Shown here piece after piece: positions 35,480 to 47,879 of a stretch of DNA of 64,000 nt. Where the stretch lies: the NCBI GenBank assembly GCA_900660155.1, contig CABFPE010000218.1, positions 325,606 to 389,605 of the forward strand. Direction: 5' to 3'. Below the pieces are notes generated by a model that saw nothing but the letters and a program-made list of their open reading frames with translations, was not told the origin of the DNA and searched no databases. Within the stretch, counting starts at the first letter, position 1. Each line of letters opens with the position of its first letter. Source of the DNA: Hofstenia miamia. Its lineage: Eukaryota > Xenacoelomorpha > Acoela > Hofsteniidae. Both the position numbers and the translations under genes were made by a program.

Positions 35480-36240
35480 TCAGTTGACTGCTTGGTGAGA
35501 AAATGTGGCAAATGATGCCACCAGAGGCTCATTGATGGGTCATTGGCGGCATCAGTGGCAACCTTCATAATCAATAATCAATCAAAAGATCCTTGCAAAT
35601 AGAACTCACTTCATTATTTTGATTCCTCGATCATTTTCATATAAAAAAGAAATTGCGAAAAGCTTTCTTGAAATTTTTCATTTGTAAAAAATTATAATAT
35701 ACCTGTTAAGTGAATTTTTAAAATAATTTCTTCATGTATATTTGGACGCCTTGAAGTTAACTATAATATAAAAAAATTATGATTGAAGAAATTTTTCACG
35801 ATTTAAAAAAGTACTATTTCAAAATTAGACTTAATATGAAAATTTAAAATTTTTGTTATATTTGCCGAATTATTATTCTATTTGTTATCATTTATAGACA
35901 AGACAATCTTACTTGTACTGAAAATGCTGGACAGGATATCAAAGATTTCCTTCTGCCCTTTGTTGGGCTTGTGTATGTTCAAACAGCAATGTTTGAACTT
36001 CTTAGATATATAAAGTTGTTTTATATATAATAGTAATACTTTGCTATCAAAACCTACTGTTTGCCACCAATGGGCCATTATTGGCTCATCAATGGACCAT
36101 TATTGGCCCATCAATGGGTTATTGGCGGGAATCCATCACTGGCTCATTAATTCCCTGGCGGTCATCTGCCAATAATGGCCATCAATAGCAACTTCAATGG
36201 CCCATTGTCTGTCCATTAATGGTTTGTTATTTGAGTAGTT
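35480..36240. repeat. fold-back region with repeats of TTGGCCCATCAATGG
   Basis: Between 36060 and 36235 the motif ATTGGCCCATCAATGG and variants recur about seven times in both orientations. A related block, reversed, occurs at 35510-35575 (GGCTCATTGATGGGTCATTG). The two blocks flank AT-rich non-coding DNA and can pair, suggesting a fold-back transposon. Confidence 0.6.
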
Positions 36241-37419
36241 CTGTAACCTACTGATTAATAATACTATTATTATGCTTCAGAAAAGCTAAGCGCGCTCTGT
36301 TGATAATTTAATTTAACAAATAAATAATTTACAAATTAAATAGTTTATCAAAACTTTGTTAAGCGCGCACTAGTGATTTATAATCTGCTCAATCGTTCAT
36401 TTTAAAATGGATTTCATTACGAAAAGGCATGTCTTAAGGCATTAGATAAATTACCAAAAAGGCCTAAGGGACAATTCTAGCTAGATTGTGTGAACATGAA
36501 CCCCCTATGATGTTCTATAATTACTTTCGAAGGAATGTGTTCGAATAACATTTTGCAAATACAAATTTTCGTTAAGAAATTTTGCTGTCTCATTGGTTGG
36601 AATCGTGGCATCACTGAGGGGGTGCGACCGCACTGGCCGCAATGTTTTTTTTATTCTCCAAAAATAAAACTTATTATAAGCAAATTTAAACAATTTTGAG
36701 GCCAAAACAACAAAATAACAAAATAATTATATAAATGTAGGCAAAAATTAAGCTCAATGTTGGAATAAAATCTTTAATAAAAAATTTTAGACTATTTTGG
36801 AGGTCCAATAAATTTGCAGGTATAAAATGTTTAGAAAGAAGTATATAGTATACACCAATGCGGTTAATGAATTTTTTTTCATTAACCATTTTTTGAGTTT
36901 CAATTCAAGGGCCAAATTCACATCCCGCAACAGGCCCCACATTTATCATGCCGCCAATGAGAGTAACATGAAAAAATATGTTTTGCATTTTCAAAAATTA
37001 GATTATACAGATACATTTAGGCCAAACAATGTGATGAAATTTTTTATTTACCATCAGGCAGAGAAGCAGGTATTTAATACAGGCAGGGTTGTTAAAAAAT
37101 TTATTTTTTCAAAAATAAGTGAACTATAACAGGTGCAATAAGTGTACTTTACACTAAACTAATTGTGCATTTATTAAGTGTACCATTTACACTTATTTTT
37201 TGCACTTCTCCAGTAGTAAACAAATTCGTTAAATTGTGGAGTTTATCATCTCTTGGTTTCAACATAGTTGTGGTAAAGCCAATTATCAAGTATTTATTTT
37301 ATTTTTAATTATTTAACTCGGATTTTCAGTAAATTTTACATCAGAATTTAAGATCAATGGTTGAAGCAAATGAATAGCATTTGGATTAAGTGTATATTAG
37401 GTTGTTTCTTTGGAAAAAA
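36241..37419. other. no supported gene; short inverted repeat at 37125-37210
   Basis: GTGCAATAAGTGTAC near 37134 is inverted in CACTTATTTTTTGCAC near 37195, with further copies of GTGTA between. Probably a small MITE. The 100-codon frame at 36827-37129 is unrecognised and AT-biased. Confidence 0.45.
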
Positions 37420-38502
37420 GGCACAATTGCATAAAGCCAAGATCTTGAAGACAGCTCGCAGATTTCCCAGCAGAACGATCCCATTCCAACCAAGTCCACC
37501 ATTCCATCTGTGGATACACTCAGCTCAGTCTCACTGAAAGAGTTTTGTTATGTGTGCCTTACTTACGGTGAAATAAATAGACAGCCACTAATTAACTTAT
37601 GCTCATTCTCACATTGTGTAGCTTAACTGTATGTAGTAGATGAGTTAGCAACCTGATACTAACTGCCCAATGTAAAAAATAGTTAATAATCGATCAAGGC
37701 AGTTTAATACATATATAATTGAAATATAGATAAAACTCATATCATAGTTGAACAATGACACAAGCACTAGCTGTGATCAAAACAAATAGACTTCCAAAGC
37801 TATTGCAGCTACTAACCTACATTCAAATATCATATAAATAACACGCTCTCATATTGGTCTCTTATAGTCATTAATTTAGATCTAAAAAATGGTTAATAAC
37901 AAGTATAATAATTAACCCTACAGTGGCATCTCGCCTTTAACAAGTTAGTTACTACATGTCATACAAAACAACCGGTAGAGAGCTAAGCAAATAATAAAAA
38001 ACATTCCTACACATAACCCTAACTTAATTGCTTGTGATTCACAAGGCTGAAATCCATTTGCGTTTCCCCTAGCATGCAGCCATCGATCGCCACTTGCAAT
38101 GCTTGCTTAGCTTCTCATTAAATATAAGTTAATAACACTGATAAAAAAGAGTAAACCACTAGTACGGTAACTTTCATCAATTTTACAGTGCTTTGTTCGT
38201 TTATATATGAAAAATAATAAATATGTTTACCAATTAAGCAAGTTCCAGTCGCTATCCAATTTCTTAAGTCCATGTAATTATTCTTCTGCGTTGTCCATTC
38301 ATCGGGCTAAAATCAATGAGGAGCTTTATGTCCACATGCGTTTTGTCAAAAAGGTATTGCGACCGATATATTTGCTTTTACAATTTTTTGGCAAAATTAA
38401 TATAGCTAATTTCTAATAAAAAAAACTAATCGAGTTTTATGTTTTGATTTTCTTTTTGTTCTTTTTTCCAGGATTGAAACTTTTCTTAGAGATTATGCTA
38501 CA
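37420..38502 (-). repeat. 3' LTR of the fossil gypsy element
   Basis: Direct repeat of 48623-49702. The homology runs from GCACAATTGC on the left to ATTATGCTACA on the right. Confidence 0.9.
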
Positions 38503-38543
38503 CGCCTCCCCCAGGTTGCGTTGATTTTAGCATTGCCCTGTTT

Positions 38544-41500
38544 TCATGCACTAATATGTCTGCCTGTTTGATCAGAGTTTCTGCTTTTGTGTCTTCCCAT
38601 GTTGTTTCCACGAATTCTACTTTCTTCGTTAGTTTGAGTAGTTTCCTTTTCCATTGCAACTGTGCCCGCATATCTTATTGTTGTTGCTGTTAGGAGTGAG
38701 TTGTTTATTGTTGTTATCTGTCTGAGCTTGTTGATCTTTTTCGTGAATATTGGGTAGAACTTTTTATATAATTCCAGTCCTTTCAGGCTCATCATTAGTG
38801 TCATGAGTGCATCAGCGTGACTTGTATGTGCTAGCTCTTCCTTTAGGTTTGTGTTAGGGTAAAAGAATTTAAATACTGATAGTAGGTTTGTTGTGTTTTG
38901 CACATCTTTGTAGAAGAAGCTTAAGTTGTTTTGGATGTCTTCTTTGTTTATTTGGGCGGGATTGTTCTTGTCCATTCTTTTCATTGTAATTATTTCAATC
39001 CTTTTGCTAATGTCGTAAAATCAGTATTGTTTGTTCCAAATGTCCAGCCACACTAGGTTGTTTACTCCTGAAAATAGCAACACTGTTTGTAGAGAAATTT
39101 TCTCAATTTTTCTTCACATTTCCTCTAGTTGTTCATGTATTGGCTTTCTGTCTGTGTATAGATCGTATGGTGTTACGTTTTCTTCAATGTAGATTCTCTC
39201 TATATTGTTTTCTGATAACATGATTTGTTTCATCTTTTTGTATGCATCTGACGTTATGATGTTCTTTGCTTTCTCTTTAGTTTTTACATAGGTTTTGAAT
39301 TCGTGTAGGTAGCCTTTTGCGATTTTGCAATCTTTTGGTAGATGCCATCTCGATAATAGCATTGGTATTGAGATTGTTTTTGGTGGTGTGCATTTTAGCA
39401 TTTTTGTTTCGATGTTGCGCTCAATTTCTGGGTAGTTGCCCATTGTTATGGGTGCTGTTGCTAGGCCAATTGTTGCCAGGTAATTCATTTTCGCCTCTGT
39501 TATTTTCTCCCAGAATCTTTGTGTTAAGCCTCGTCTTCTTAGATTTATTGTTGTGGTTGGGGCTATTTCAATTTTGGATGTTTACACATTCTACATTGAT
39601 TGCCAATTGGTGATACAGTTTCAGGAGTTCAATAATTTCCGTTCTTGTAAAAGCTTCAGTGAACATTATTTTCATTGTGGCGACTGTGTGGTTTTCTTTT
39701 GTTGGCTGGAAGTTGCAAGTGGTTATTTCAGTTTCTTGTTCTCTTGTGATTTTTATCTCTATTAGATACTGCTCATCGTCTGTATTGATCCACTCGATGT
39801 TACTGGCTGGGCTTAGATTTCCCCATTTTTCCATATTGATTGCATCTATTCTATCTTGTGTTTTTGGTGATAGTATGATATTTGTTGACGTCAGTAGTTC
39901 GTCTTCACTTATTATTTCTGCCTGCATTTTCATTGTCATTTCTAGAAGCTCCAAAGGTGTGCTTATTCCAGCTTTTGACATTTCTTCTGCTTTCTTGATG
40001 ATCTTTGTGAATGAGCATTTCAGTGTTTTGCATTTGAACCTCTCGGTTTCTTTTGCTGTGATTTGCTCTATGTTGCTTGTTTGAATTTGATTTGTTATGT
40101 CGAGTGTGTTGCACATCTTCCATCTGATTAGTTTTTTAGTTGTTAGCCATGGCTGTTCTTCTGTTTGAAGGAGCTTAGTTTCGGAGGTTGCTCCCCATAT
40201 GTATTTTTGGTGGGTTTGTTGAACAGTGAGATTTTGTTTGGGCAGATGCCTGTTTTGTTTGCTATTGTGACCATGTTATTTTGCACACAGGAGTTTCCCT
40301 TAGTGATGATGCGTAATATATTTTTCTTGATGGTTTTAATCAGTTTCTCTGTTTTGTCCAGTGATGCGAATTTTTCTGTGAGCCCTTTTAGTAGCCAGTT
40401 CTTTGCGTTTGTGTTGATCAGTGAGAAGGCGATTTCGTAATATTTTGTTTTAGTTAGTTGCATTCATGTTCACCTGGATATTGGTAATTGGAGGTTTTTG
40501 TTTTCTGTGAGGAATATCAAGAGGAGCCATGTTGTTGTATGATAGCATATTTCAGGTGCGTTTGTTTCTTCAAATAGGTATCATTTGAAGTCTTTTTTGG
40601 TATTAAGTTCGTAGGATTTGCTTAGTTCAAAGGGAGTGGCTTCTATTGATTTGTGAAACTTCCAAGGTTTGACCATTAATCAGTAGACTTCTGCCCCATA
40701 ATCTAGCTGGAGATCCAATTTTATTAGTTCTGAGATTGTCATTTCATTTGGGAGGCATCCTTTGATGAAGACGTTCTGCACCTGCATACACATAGTGTGT
40801 AGGAATGTTGGTATTGACTCGTCTGTTGTTAGTGTGACTCTTAAGATTTGTGTTCCTGTACTTTCAGCTATGTGTAACATCTCTTGTAATTGTTTTTCGA
40901 ATTTGTTGTTGTGTTCTTTATCTTTTGTTATGTAGATTAGCATGAGATTGTCTGTGTCTAGATTGATTTGTTCAATCTCTGCTATTTTGTTTTTATTCTT
41001 CATGATGTTTTGGGCTTCAATCAGTGTGAAGTTTTTTTGAACACTGTGTGTACTGTGCTTCTGAAATATGGTCTCTCCAGTGTTTCATTCATTCCTTCTG
41101 GGTAGCTGATTATCATATTTATCATTGGGCGGTTTTCTTTGTCTAGTATGAGTGGTAGGTTCATTTCATCAATTTTTGTTTGTCTTCTTATGTGGCTCTG
41201 GGTTTCTGGTGATAACTTTTCATAGGCATTGTATTTCATTTTTGTTTTAGCAATTAAGTATGGGTGTAACATCTTGCTGTCAATTGTTAACATTCATTTG
41301 CTCCTTTCTAGCAAGCGTATTGTTTGTTCCAATGTTGAGTAGGTTTGCTCTGAAGTAGAGTGTGTTTATTCTGAGGGGGCATGTAGCATCTCTTGAGTTA
41401 CTCTGAGTAGTCTTCTTGTGCTGGTGCTCAGTTTGTATTCCATCTCTGAACCACTGCTTATGGGCTCCAGTTGGTCCCCTTTTTCTTGGTTCCCTTCTAG

Positions 41501-41624
41501 AGTGTCCATTTCCATTTGACCAGCTGTGGCTAGAGTGTTGCTTGCACCTTCCTGTGGTGACTCTTTTGTCCACATGCTCTTTAATCAGTGGTGTGGAGTG
41601 CTTGAAGGAAAGTTGGGACTTCAT
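38544..41624 (-). pseudogene. extra block downstream of integrase in the fossil gypsy element
   Basis: About 3 kb of minus-strand coding-like sequence occupies the place where some gypsy elements carry envelope. The readable pieces (for example 40680-41003, 40143-40463, 39568-40116, 39114-39488, 38544-38984) are lysine/glutamate-rich and hydrophilic; I see no signal peptide, fusion peptide or membrane anchor, so it does not look like an envelope. The last piece contains E-E-L-A-H-T-S-H-A-D-A-L-M-T-L, resembling the H-x4-D exonuclease motif III of DnaQ/TREX proteins. That match is short and may be chance. Confidence 0.5.
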
Positions 41625-41880
41625 TTCTTACCTTTTGTCAGCATGCCCTTTAATTGGTGGTGCAGACTACTTGGTTCATTGGGCGCTCTGCTGTTCATCA
41701 CTGTGCCCTTTAATTGGCTGTAGTGAGTACTTAGCAATGTTAAGGGTTTGTTGCTGTTCATCACTGTGCCTTTTAATTGGCAGTGGTGAGTACTTAGCAA
41801 TGTTGGTTTGTTGCTGTTCATCAATGTGCCCTTTAATCAGCGGTGGTGAGTACTTAGCATTTCTTTTTCCTCTTCACTAA
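41560..41880. repeat. tandem repeat cluster A inside the fossil element
   Basis: About five imperfect units of roughly 55-65 bp built on TGTGCCCTTTAATTGGC followed by GTGAGTACTTAGCA. The same motif recurs at 45020-45165. Confidence 0.85.
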
Positions 41881-42426
41881 TGTTTTCCATGTCCCTGGGT
41901 CTGGTGAGTCGCATTCTTTTGACTCGTCTCCTGGGGTTCAATTCGCATTGCATTGCTTTTCTTTTTGGTGATCTCTGGTTCATCTTATTGTTCAATATTC
42001 CTATGTTTCAGGGTTATAATTAATATTTTGTTTTGCTGCCCTCTGGGGCATTATTCTTGGTTGTATATTGTCGTCATCAATGTTGTGTTGAAATTTTTCT
42101 TCGAATTCCTCCTTTGGTAGGCTATCTAGTTCATCCATTTGGTATGTGTTTTCACCTTTGTTTTTTAGCAGTTTGAATTTTGCATTGTTATTTAGGGTGG
42201 CTCCTTTGATATCAGTTATTGCTCTTTTTAGATTTTGAAAATGTAAGGTCCTGTTATTACTTAATAGATATTCGTTGTTGTTTAATACTTTTTTGATAGT
42301 GTATGGGCCTGCCCATACTGTTTTTAGTTTTCTGACTTGGTTTATGTTGGTTGTTTTTACAGGTGTAAATGCATAAACTTTATCGCCAACTTTGTGCTTG
42401 TGTCCATAAGTTTTTTTATTATAGTT

Positions 42427-43454
42427 TCACTCTTGTTTTGTTGCGGATTTCTTTATGTTGTGGCACATTGTTTCGTGGATGTCTGTTATCTTGTCTTTCA
42501 GCTGTTTTACGTATTGATTGTTCATCTTGTCTGAATATTTGTAGAATTGTATGGATAATGGTGTTGTGGCTTCCCTTCCATACATTGCTTTGAAGGGGGT
42601 TGTTTGTGTTGTTGAGTGTACAGAGGTGTTGTAGAAATATTCTGTCATTTCTATTACATCCCGCCATTTGCTTCCTCCTATTCCTGAGGTTGCTACTCTG
42701 ATGAGTTTTATTAGTGTTATATTTAATCTTTCTACTGCTCTGTTTGCTTGAGGGTGGTATGTGGCGGTACATTCACTGTCTATCTTGAGCAGTTTGGTCA
42801 GTTCTTGGAACAGTGTGCGTTTGAATTGTGTGCCTTTGTCTGTTATGATTTTTTCCATGGGAACAACTTTTAAAATCCATTTTTTAAAATTATGTTAGCT
42901 GTTTCTTCTGCAGTCGTGTTTTTCATTGGTACTATCCTTGCATATCATGTAAAGTTGTCTATTATGACAAGTACATATTGGTATCCTTCATCATCCTTTG
43001 ATAGCATTTCAATATCTATGTGTACTATCTCATTTGGTTTTGTTGCAATGATTTTTTGTAGTGGTGCTCTCTGTGGTGGAAAGCATTGTTTGTTATTGAG
43101 GAGGCAGGTCGTACATTTGTTAATGACGTCTTTGGTTGTTGTTCTTATCACTGTGTTGATATACTTGGAGTTAAATGTCATTTCTATCTGTATTATGCTG
43201 AGGTGCCCTCATTTGAGAGTTTTTAGTACCATTTCTCTTTTGTAGTAGTCTGGTATTGCTATTCTTTTTGTTTTACCAGTAGCATATAGAAGCCTGTTTT
43301 TGTTTAGCTTCCAGTTGTATCTACCATAATAGTTTTTTGCTGTTTTGGGAAGTTGGAGTTCCTGATTTCTTATTTTTGCTATTATTTCTTTTAGTACGAT
43401 GTCTTCATTTTGTTTTCGTATTATTTCTTCTTTCATTATTTCTTCTTTTAACAT
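42427..43454 (-). pseudogene. integrase region of the fossil gypsy element
   Basis: The zinc-binding and core parts are recognisable: C-T-T-C-L-L-N-N-K-Q-C-F-P, V-H-I-D-I-E-M, then D-K-G-T-Q-F and H-P-Q-A-N-R-A-V-E-R-L-N, the Asp and Glu region of a Ty3/gypsy integrase. Broken. Confidence 0.85.
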
Positions 43455-43462
43455 TTTTGGGG

Positions 43463-45000
43463 TTATGGCTTGTCCTTTTTGTCTACATTGATTTCTGGGA
43501 GTTGCTCGTATTTGCTGTGTGGTAAGAATTGAAATTGTCTCTTTTCTCCATCTTTTTTGAGGTCTATTTGATATTGTGGGAGTGATGTCCAGAAGTCTGA
43601 GTTGCTATGTAGTTTGCCTTTTCTATGTTTGATGGAGAATGTGAATTTGTTTAGGTATTCAATCCATTGTGATATGATTGAGGATTTATCTCCCAAAAAT
43701 TTTTTCTTCCATGCTAATCTGCTGTTGTTGGTTCTGACTCTGAATTGTTCCCTATAAGGAAGTGTCTAAATTTTTTAATGCTTTCAATTAGGGCAAGCAT
43801 TTCAAGCTTTGTCGAGCCATAGTTTTCTTTGCTGGGTTTTAGTTTTTGGCTGAAAAATTGTATGGGTAGTTCTTTTTGGTCTTTTATCTGTCCTAGTGTT
43901 GCTCCTATGGCGACTTTGCTGGCATCACAGTCTTTTATAAATTGTTTTGAGTAGTTGGGTGTGTTTAGCAATTGTAGTTTTGCAAGTTCATTTTTTATGT
44001 TGTCCAGTTCTTCTTGTTGTTTCCAGGTCCATTCAAAAGGAGTGGATTTTCTCATTAGGTTTGTCAACTTCGCAGGTTTCTCCACTATGTTTGGTATGAA
44101 TGTACCATAGAAATTGAAAAATCCCATAATTCTTTGTAGATCCTTTTTTGTGTTGGGTTTTTCAATGTTTTTTTATCATGTCTCTGGCATTGTTTTTGAT
44201 GCTTATTTGTCCTTTTGAAATGATTCTCCCTAAGAATGTTACCTTCTCTTTGAGGATGTTGCATTTGTTTCCATTTATTCTTAGTCTGGTGTTCTTGAGT
44301 ATCATTAGTGTTCTGTCAAGTTTGTTTAGGTGTTCTTCTATTGTGTTGCTGGTTAATATTATGTTGTCTATATACGTGTTTATCCCGTCTTCAATGGTGT
44401 GTTGTTTATTCTTCAGTACTTTTGTTATGTATCATTGGAAGGTGGCTGGGGCATTGCATAGCCTGAACGCCATGTAAATCCATTCATGTAGGCCATAGGG
44501 TGTTATGAATGCTGTTTTTTCTATGTCCTTTGGTTCCATTTGTACTTGGCAGTATGCTTTACAAAGGTCTAATATGATGAAGTATTTGTGTTTGCTAACT
44601 TCATAGAGCATATCTTCTATTCTTGGTAGCAGGTATGAGTTCTTTTTCGTTATTTCATTGAGCTTCCTGAAATCTATGCATAGTCAATGTTTTGTGCCTT
44701 GTTTTACAAATACTGTGGGTGATGCATAGGGGCTTTCACTGGGCGTATTATTTTATTGTCTATGAGTTTGTTCAGAATTTTATTGTATTCATCCTTTAGC
44801 TGTTCAGGCACTCTTCATACAGGTAGCTTGACTGGTTTGTTGGTTGTTGTTATGATTTTGTGTGTTTCTCCAACTGTTTTCCCTATGCTGATTTCTCTAA
44901 AGTTGAAGATTGTGCTGTGATTAGTTAGCAGTTGTTGTAGTTTTTTTTCTTTCTCCTTCTTGTAGGTGTTTGTAATCTTTTTCTTTTATTTCAGGTATCT
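43463..45000 (-). pseudogene. reverse transcriptase / RNase H region of the fossil gypsy element
   Basis: The thumb and connection show M-G-F-F-N-F-Y and P-F-E-W-T-W; RNase H begins D-C-D-A-S-K-V-A-I-G-A-T-L-G, as in Ty3/gypsy. The palm domain lies in poorly readable sequence around 44.3-44.9 kb. Broken. Confidence 0.85.
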
Positions 45001-45019
45001 GTATTTCTTCTTTGGCTCT

Positions 45020-45165
45020 CATCCCCATGCCCTTTAGTTGGCTGTGAGGATTACTTGCTCCAATGGTGTTCATCCATGTGCCCCTTAGTCGGTGGTGTGG
45101 ATTACTTTGCGTGTTCATCTGTGTGCCCTTTAATCAGCCTTACAGATTACTTACTCCATTGTTTT
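45020..45165. repeat. tandem repeat cluster B inside the fossil element
   Basis: Three units of the cluster A type (TGTGCCCTTTAATCAGC and relatives, then GATTACTT), about 3.2 kb away, between protease and reverse transcriptase. Confidence 0.8.
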
Positions 45166-45899
45166 CTTTTAGGGGTTTCCAGATACATCTGATGTTTGTT
45201 GTAACATATCTACTATAGATTTTTACTTTAGAGTGGTTGATGTTTACATTTCTATTGGTTGAATTTAGTATTGGTATTTTTCCTTCTTGATTTTTGATTG
45301 AACATATGCTTGATGGGATTGCTATGCATTTCATATTTATTCCTGTTTGCTCATGGAGCATGATTTCTGCTGTGATTTTTCCTTCTGTTTTGATTGTATA
45401 CATTTTCCAGTGGTAGTGTTGTAATTTTATATCTTTGGTAAGTTCAAATAGTATCTTTCTATTTTCTTGTTCTTCTTCTATTTTGATTTCTTCTTCTTCC
45501 ACTTTCATTGTTTTGTTACCATAATTAATGATGCATTTGTTTTTTGATAAGAAGTTGTCTCCTAGTATGATTTCATAAGGTAAGAAATTGTTGTGAGTGT
45601 CAACAACTATTAAATCCTGCTCAAAGGTATTGTCAGTGATTCTCAGTTTAGTTTTTTCTATCATGCCTTTTTTGTCAATGTAATCACCTGAGGCATTCAT
45701 TAGTCTGGTGAGAGGTCTTTTGAGATTTTTTTCTATCATATCCTAGTCTTGTTGCACATTCATTGGTTATTATTGATTTGACTGCACCTGTATCTATTGT
45801 TGCCTTTACCATCATGCTGTTCATCACAACTGTGATTGTGTTTACGTTTTTGATGTTGGTTAGGATTAATAGTGGCTCTTGTTTTTCCTGAGGCAGCAC
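45140..45899 (-). pseudogene. retropepsin (protease) region of the fossil gypsy element
   Basis: Shows A-T-I-D-T-G-A-V-K-S-I-I (the D-T-G active site) and, further on, E-I-I-L-G-D-N-F-L, the usual flap-to-C-terminal signature. Broken. Confidence 0.85.
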
Positions 45900-46042
45900 T
45901 CCTAGTAGTTTTCCAATTCTTCTGTGTTTTCGTCTTCTTTGTTTTCTGAGTTGATTTCGTCTTCAGATTCAAAGAGGTCTTCATTGTCATAATATGCATT
46001 TCTGTCTTCTATTATATTTATCTGTTTTTTACATTTGTCTTT

Positions 46043-47870
46043 CTAGTGGCCTTTTAGGCCACAGTTGAAGCAACACATATTTTTGTCTTTGAGTTTTTTC
46101 GTTTGACCATCAGGGGTTGTTATTTTGATAATTTTTTCTCCTTTATTGGTTTCATTGAACTTGGAAGGTTTTCTCTGTGTTTGTTCCTTGGATTTCCAGT
46201 CAACTGTGTTAGTGTTTGTTTTATTCCATGATGCCTTTTCATTAATTCTTGAGTTATTCTCTAGCATGACTTGGATGTCCACTGCTTTTCATATCATTTT
46301 CTTGATGCTGTTATTGACATCACATTTAATTTCAAATTGTTGTTTGACTTTCTCTGGAGACCTTTGGTAATGTGAGAGAAGAGGTCATATTTCAAGAAGT
46401 GTCCTCCCCTAGAGTTAAGTATGAGGAGTCTTTGTACTTGTGACATATAGTTGTGTATGTTGTCATATTTTTTCATTTTAGTTGAATTTAGAATTAATGT
46501 ATATTGATTTTTGAAGCTCTTGTTGCAGTAGTATTCAAGAAAGTCTCTGGTGAGGGCTTTGTAGTTTGTTTTGGTTTTGGTATCTAATATTAGGTAGTGT
46601 TGGTAGGCTGCTCCTGACAAGTATAATGGCAGTCGTGCCACTGTGGCATTTTGGTTTACTTTGTGTTCCTTCATAGTTAGTTCAAATAGTTGCAGCCATT
46701 CTTCAAACATGGGAGAGTATGCATTGATTTTACCTGTGAAGGTTTTTAGTTGTCTCTTCAATGTCAATCTCTGGTAGTATCGTGTTTTTGAATTTTGGTT
46801 TTGTTGGCTTTTCTAGTTTCATGTTGTTTGTCACTTGTTTGGTGACCTTTTGTGTCAGTTCCCAAATTATTTTTTCTTTTTTGTGTTCTTCTTCTGGACT
46901 TAGTTTGTCAAGCTTGCTTGTTGTGCCTGCTTTGGCTAGAGTGTGTCTTTGAGGTGCCATCAGGTCATTTTCATGTTCTTCTTCAATGATTATTTTGTGT
47001 GTTTGTATTGAGTTTTTAGTTGTTTCCTTTTTGTCGTTATTTTTGGAGAGTTGGGTTAGTCTCAATTTGTCTTTTAAATGATCTAATTCGAGTCTTTGCA
47101 TTTCATTTTCTCTCCTTAGTTGATCATTTCCTTTTTTGAGTTCTGACTATAATTTTTCCCATCTTGTGTTTTGTTCCTTTATTTGAAGATTTGTATCTGA
47201 TAATCTCTGAGTTAAGTTATCAACCTGTATTTGGAACAGACTTTGCTGTTTGTCAAGGCATTTGCTCATATCCAATTTGAGCTCCAGTATAGTTTGTCTC
47301 CTTTTGTTTTTGATTTCTTTGAAATGATTCTTTAGGAGTTGGATTTCCTCTCTTAGGGCTATTTCCGTGTTTTTGTTTTGACGGAGTGTGTTCAGTATTT
47401 TGAGGGAGTTGGGTGGTTGTTCCATTGGAATTGTCTGTATTTCCATGTTGGTTGTGGGAGTGATTGGGGTTGATTGCGTTTGCGGCTCAACAGCCTCTGG
47501 GGTTGCAGTTGATTTTGCCAAGGTGTCTCGTGTTGCAGGAGTTNTAGTATCGTGTTTTTGAATTTTGGTTTTGTTGGCTTTTCTAGTTTCATGTTGTTTG
47601 TCACTTGTTTGGTGACCTTTTGTGTCAGTTCCCAAATTATTTTTTCTTTTTTGTGTTCTTCTTCTGGACTTAGTTTGTCAAGCTTGCTTGTTGTGCCTGC
47701 TTTGGCTAGAGTGTGTCTTTGAGGTGCCATCAGGTCATTTTCATGTTCTTCTTCAATGATTATTTTGTGTGTTTGTATTGAGTTTTTAGTTGTTTCCTTT
47801 TTGTCGTTATTTTTGGAGAGTTGGGTTAGTCTCAATTTNGTTTGCTTCTGCTTTCTTTTGTTTTCTTTTG
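46043..47870 (-). pseudogene. gag region of the fossil gypsy element
   Basis: The capsid-like part includes L-P-L-Y-L-S-G-A-A-Y-Q-H-Y and F-L-E-Y-Y, and the nucleocapsid ends with a zinc knuckle of the C-F-N-C-G-L-K-G-H type near 46060. The N-terminal part is coiled-coil-like and K/E/Q-rich. It includes the N-bounded duplicated block. Broken. Confidence 0.8.
47544..47839. other. N-bounded duplicate of 46775-47068 (probable assembly error)
   Basis: Single Ns at 47544 and 47839 enclose 294 bp that appear identical to 46775-47068 in the same strand. Both ends stop at an N, as at 30637-31058, so a wrong gap fill is more likely than a real tandem copy. Confidence 0.9.
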
Positions 47871-47879
47871 TCATCAGTT

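Noticed and set aside
39317-43525. Many plus-strand hydrophobic frames of 60-154 codons
   Set aside because: They are antisense shadows of the K/E/N-rich gypsy coding strand, which yields F/L/V/C-rich complements.
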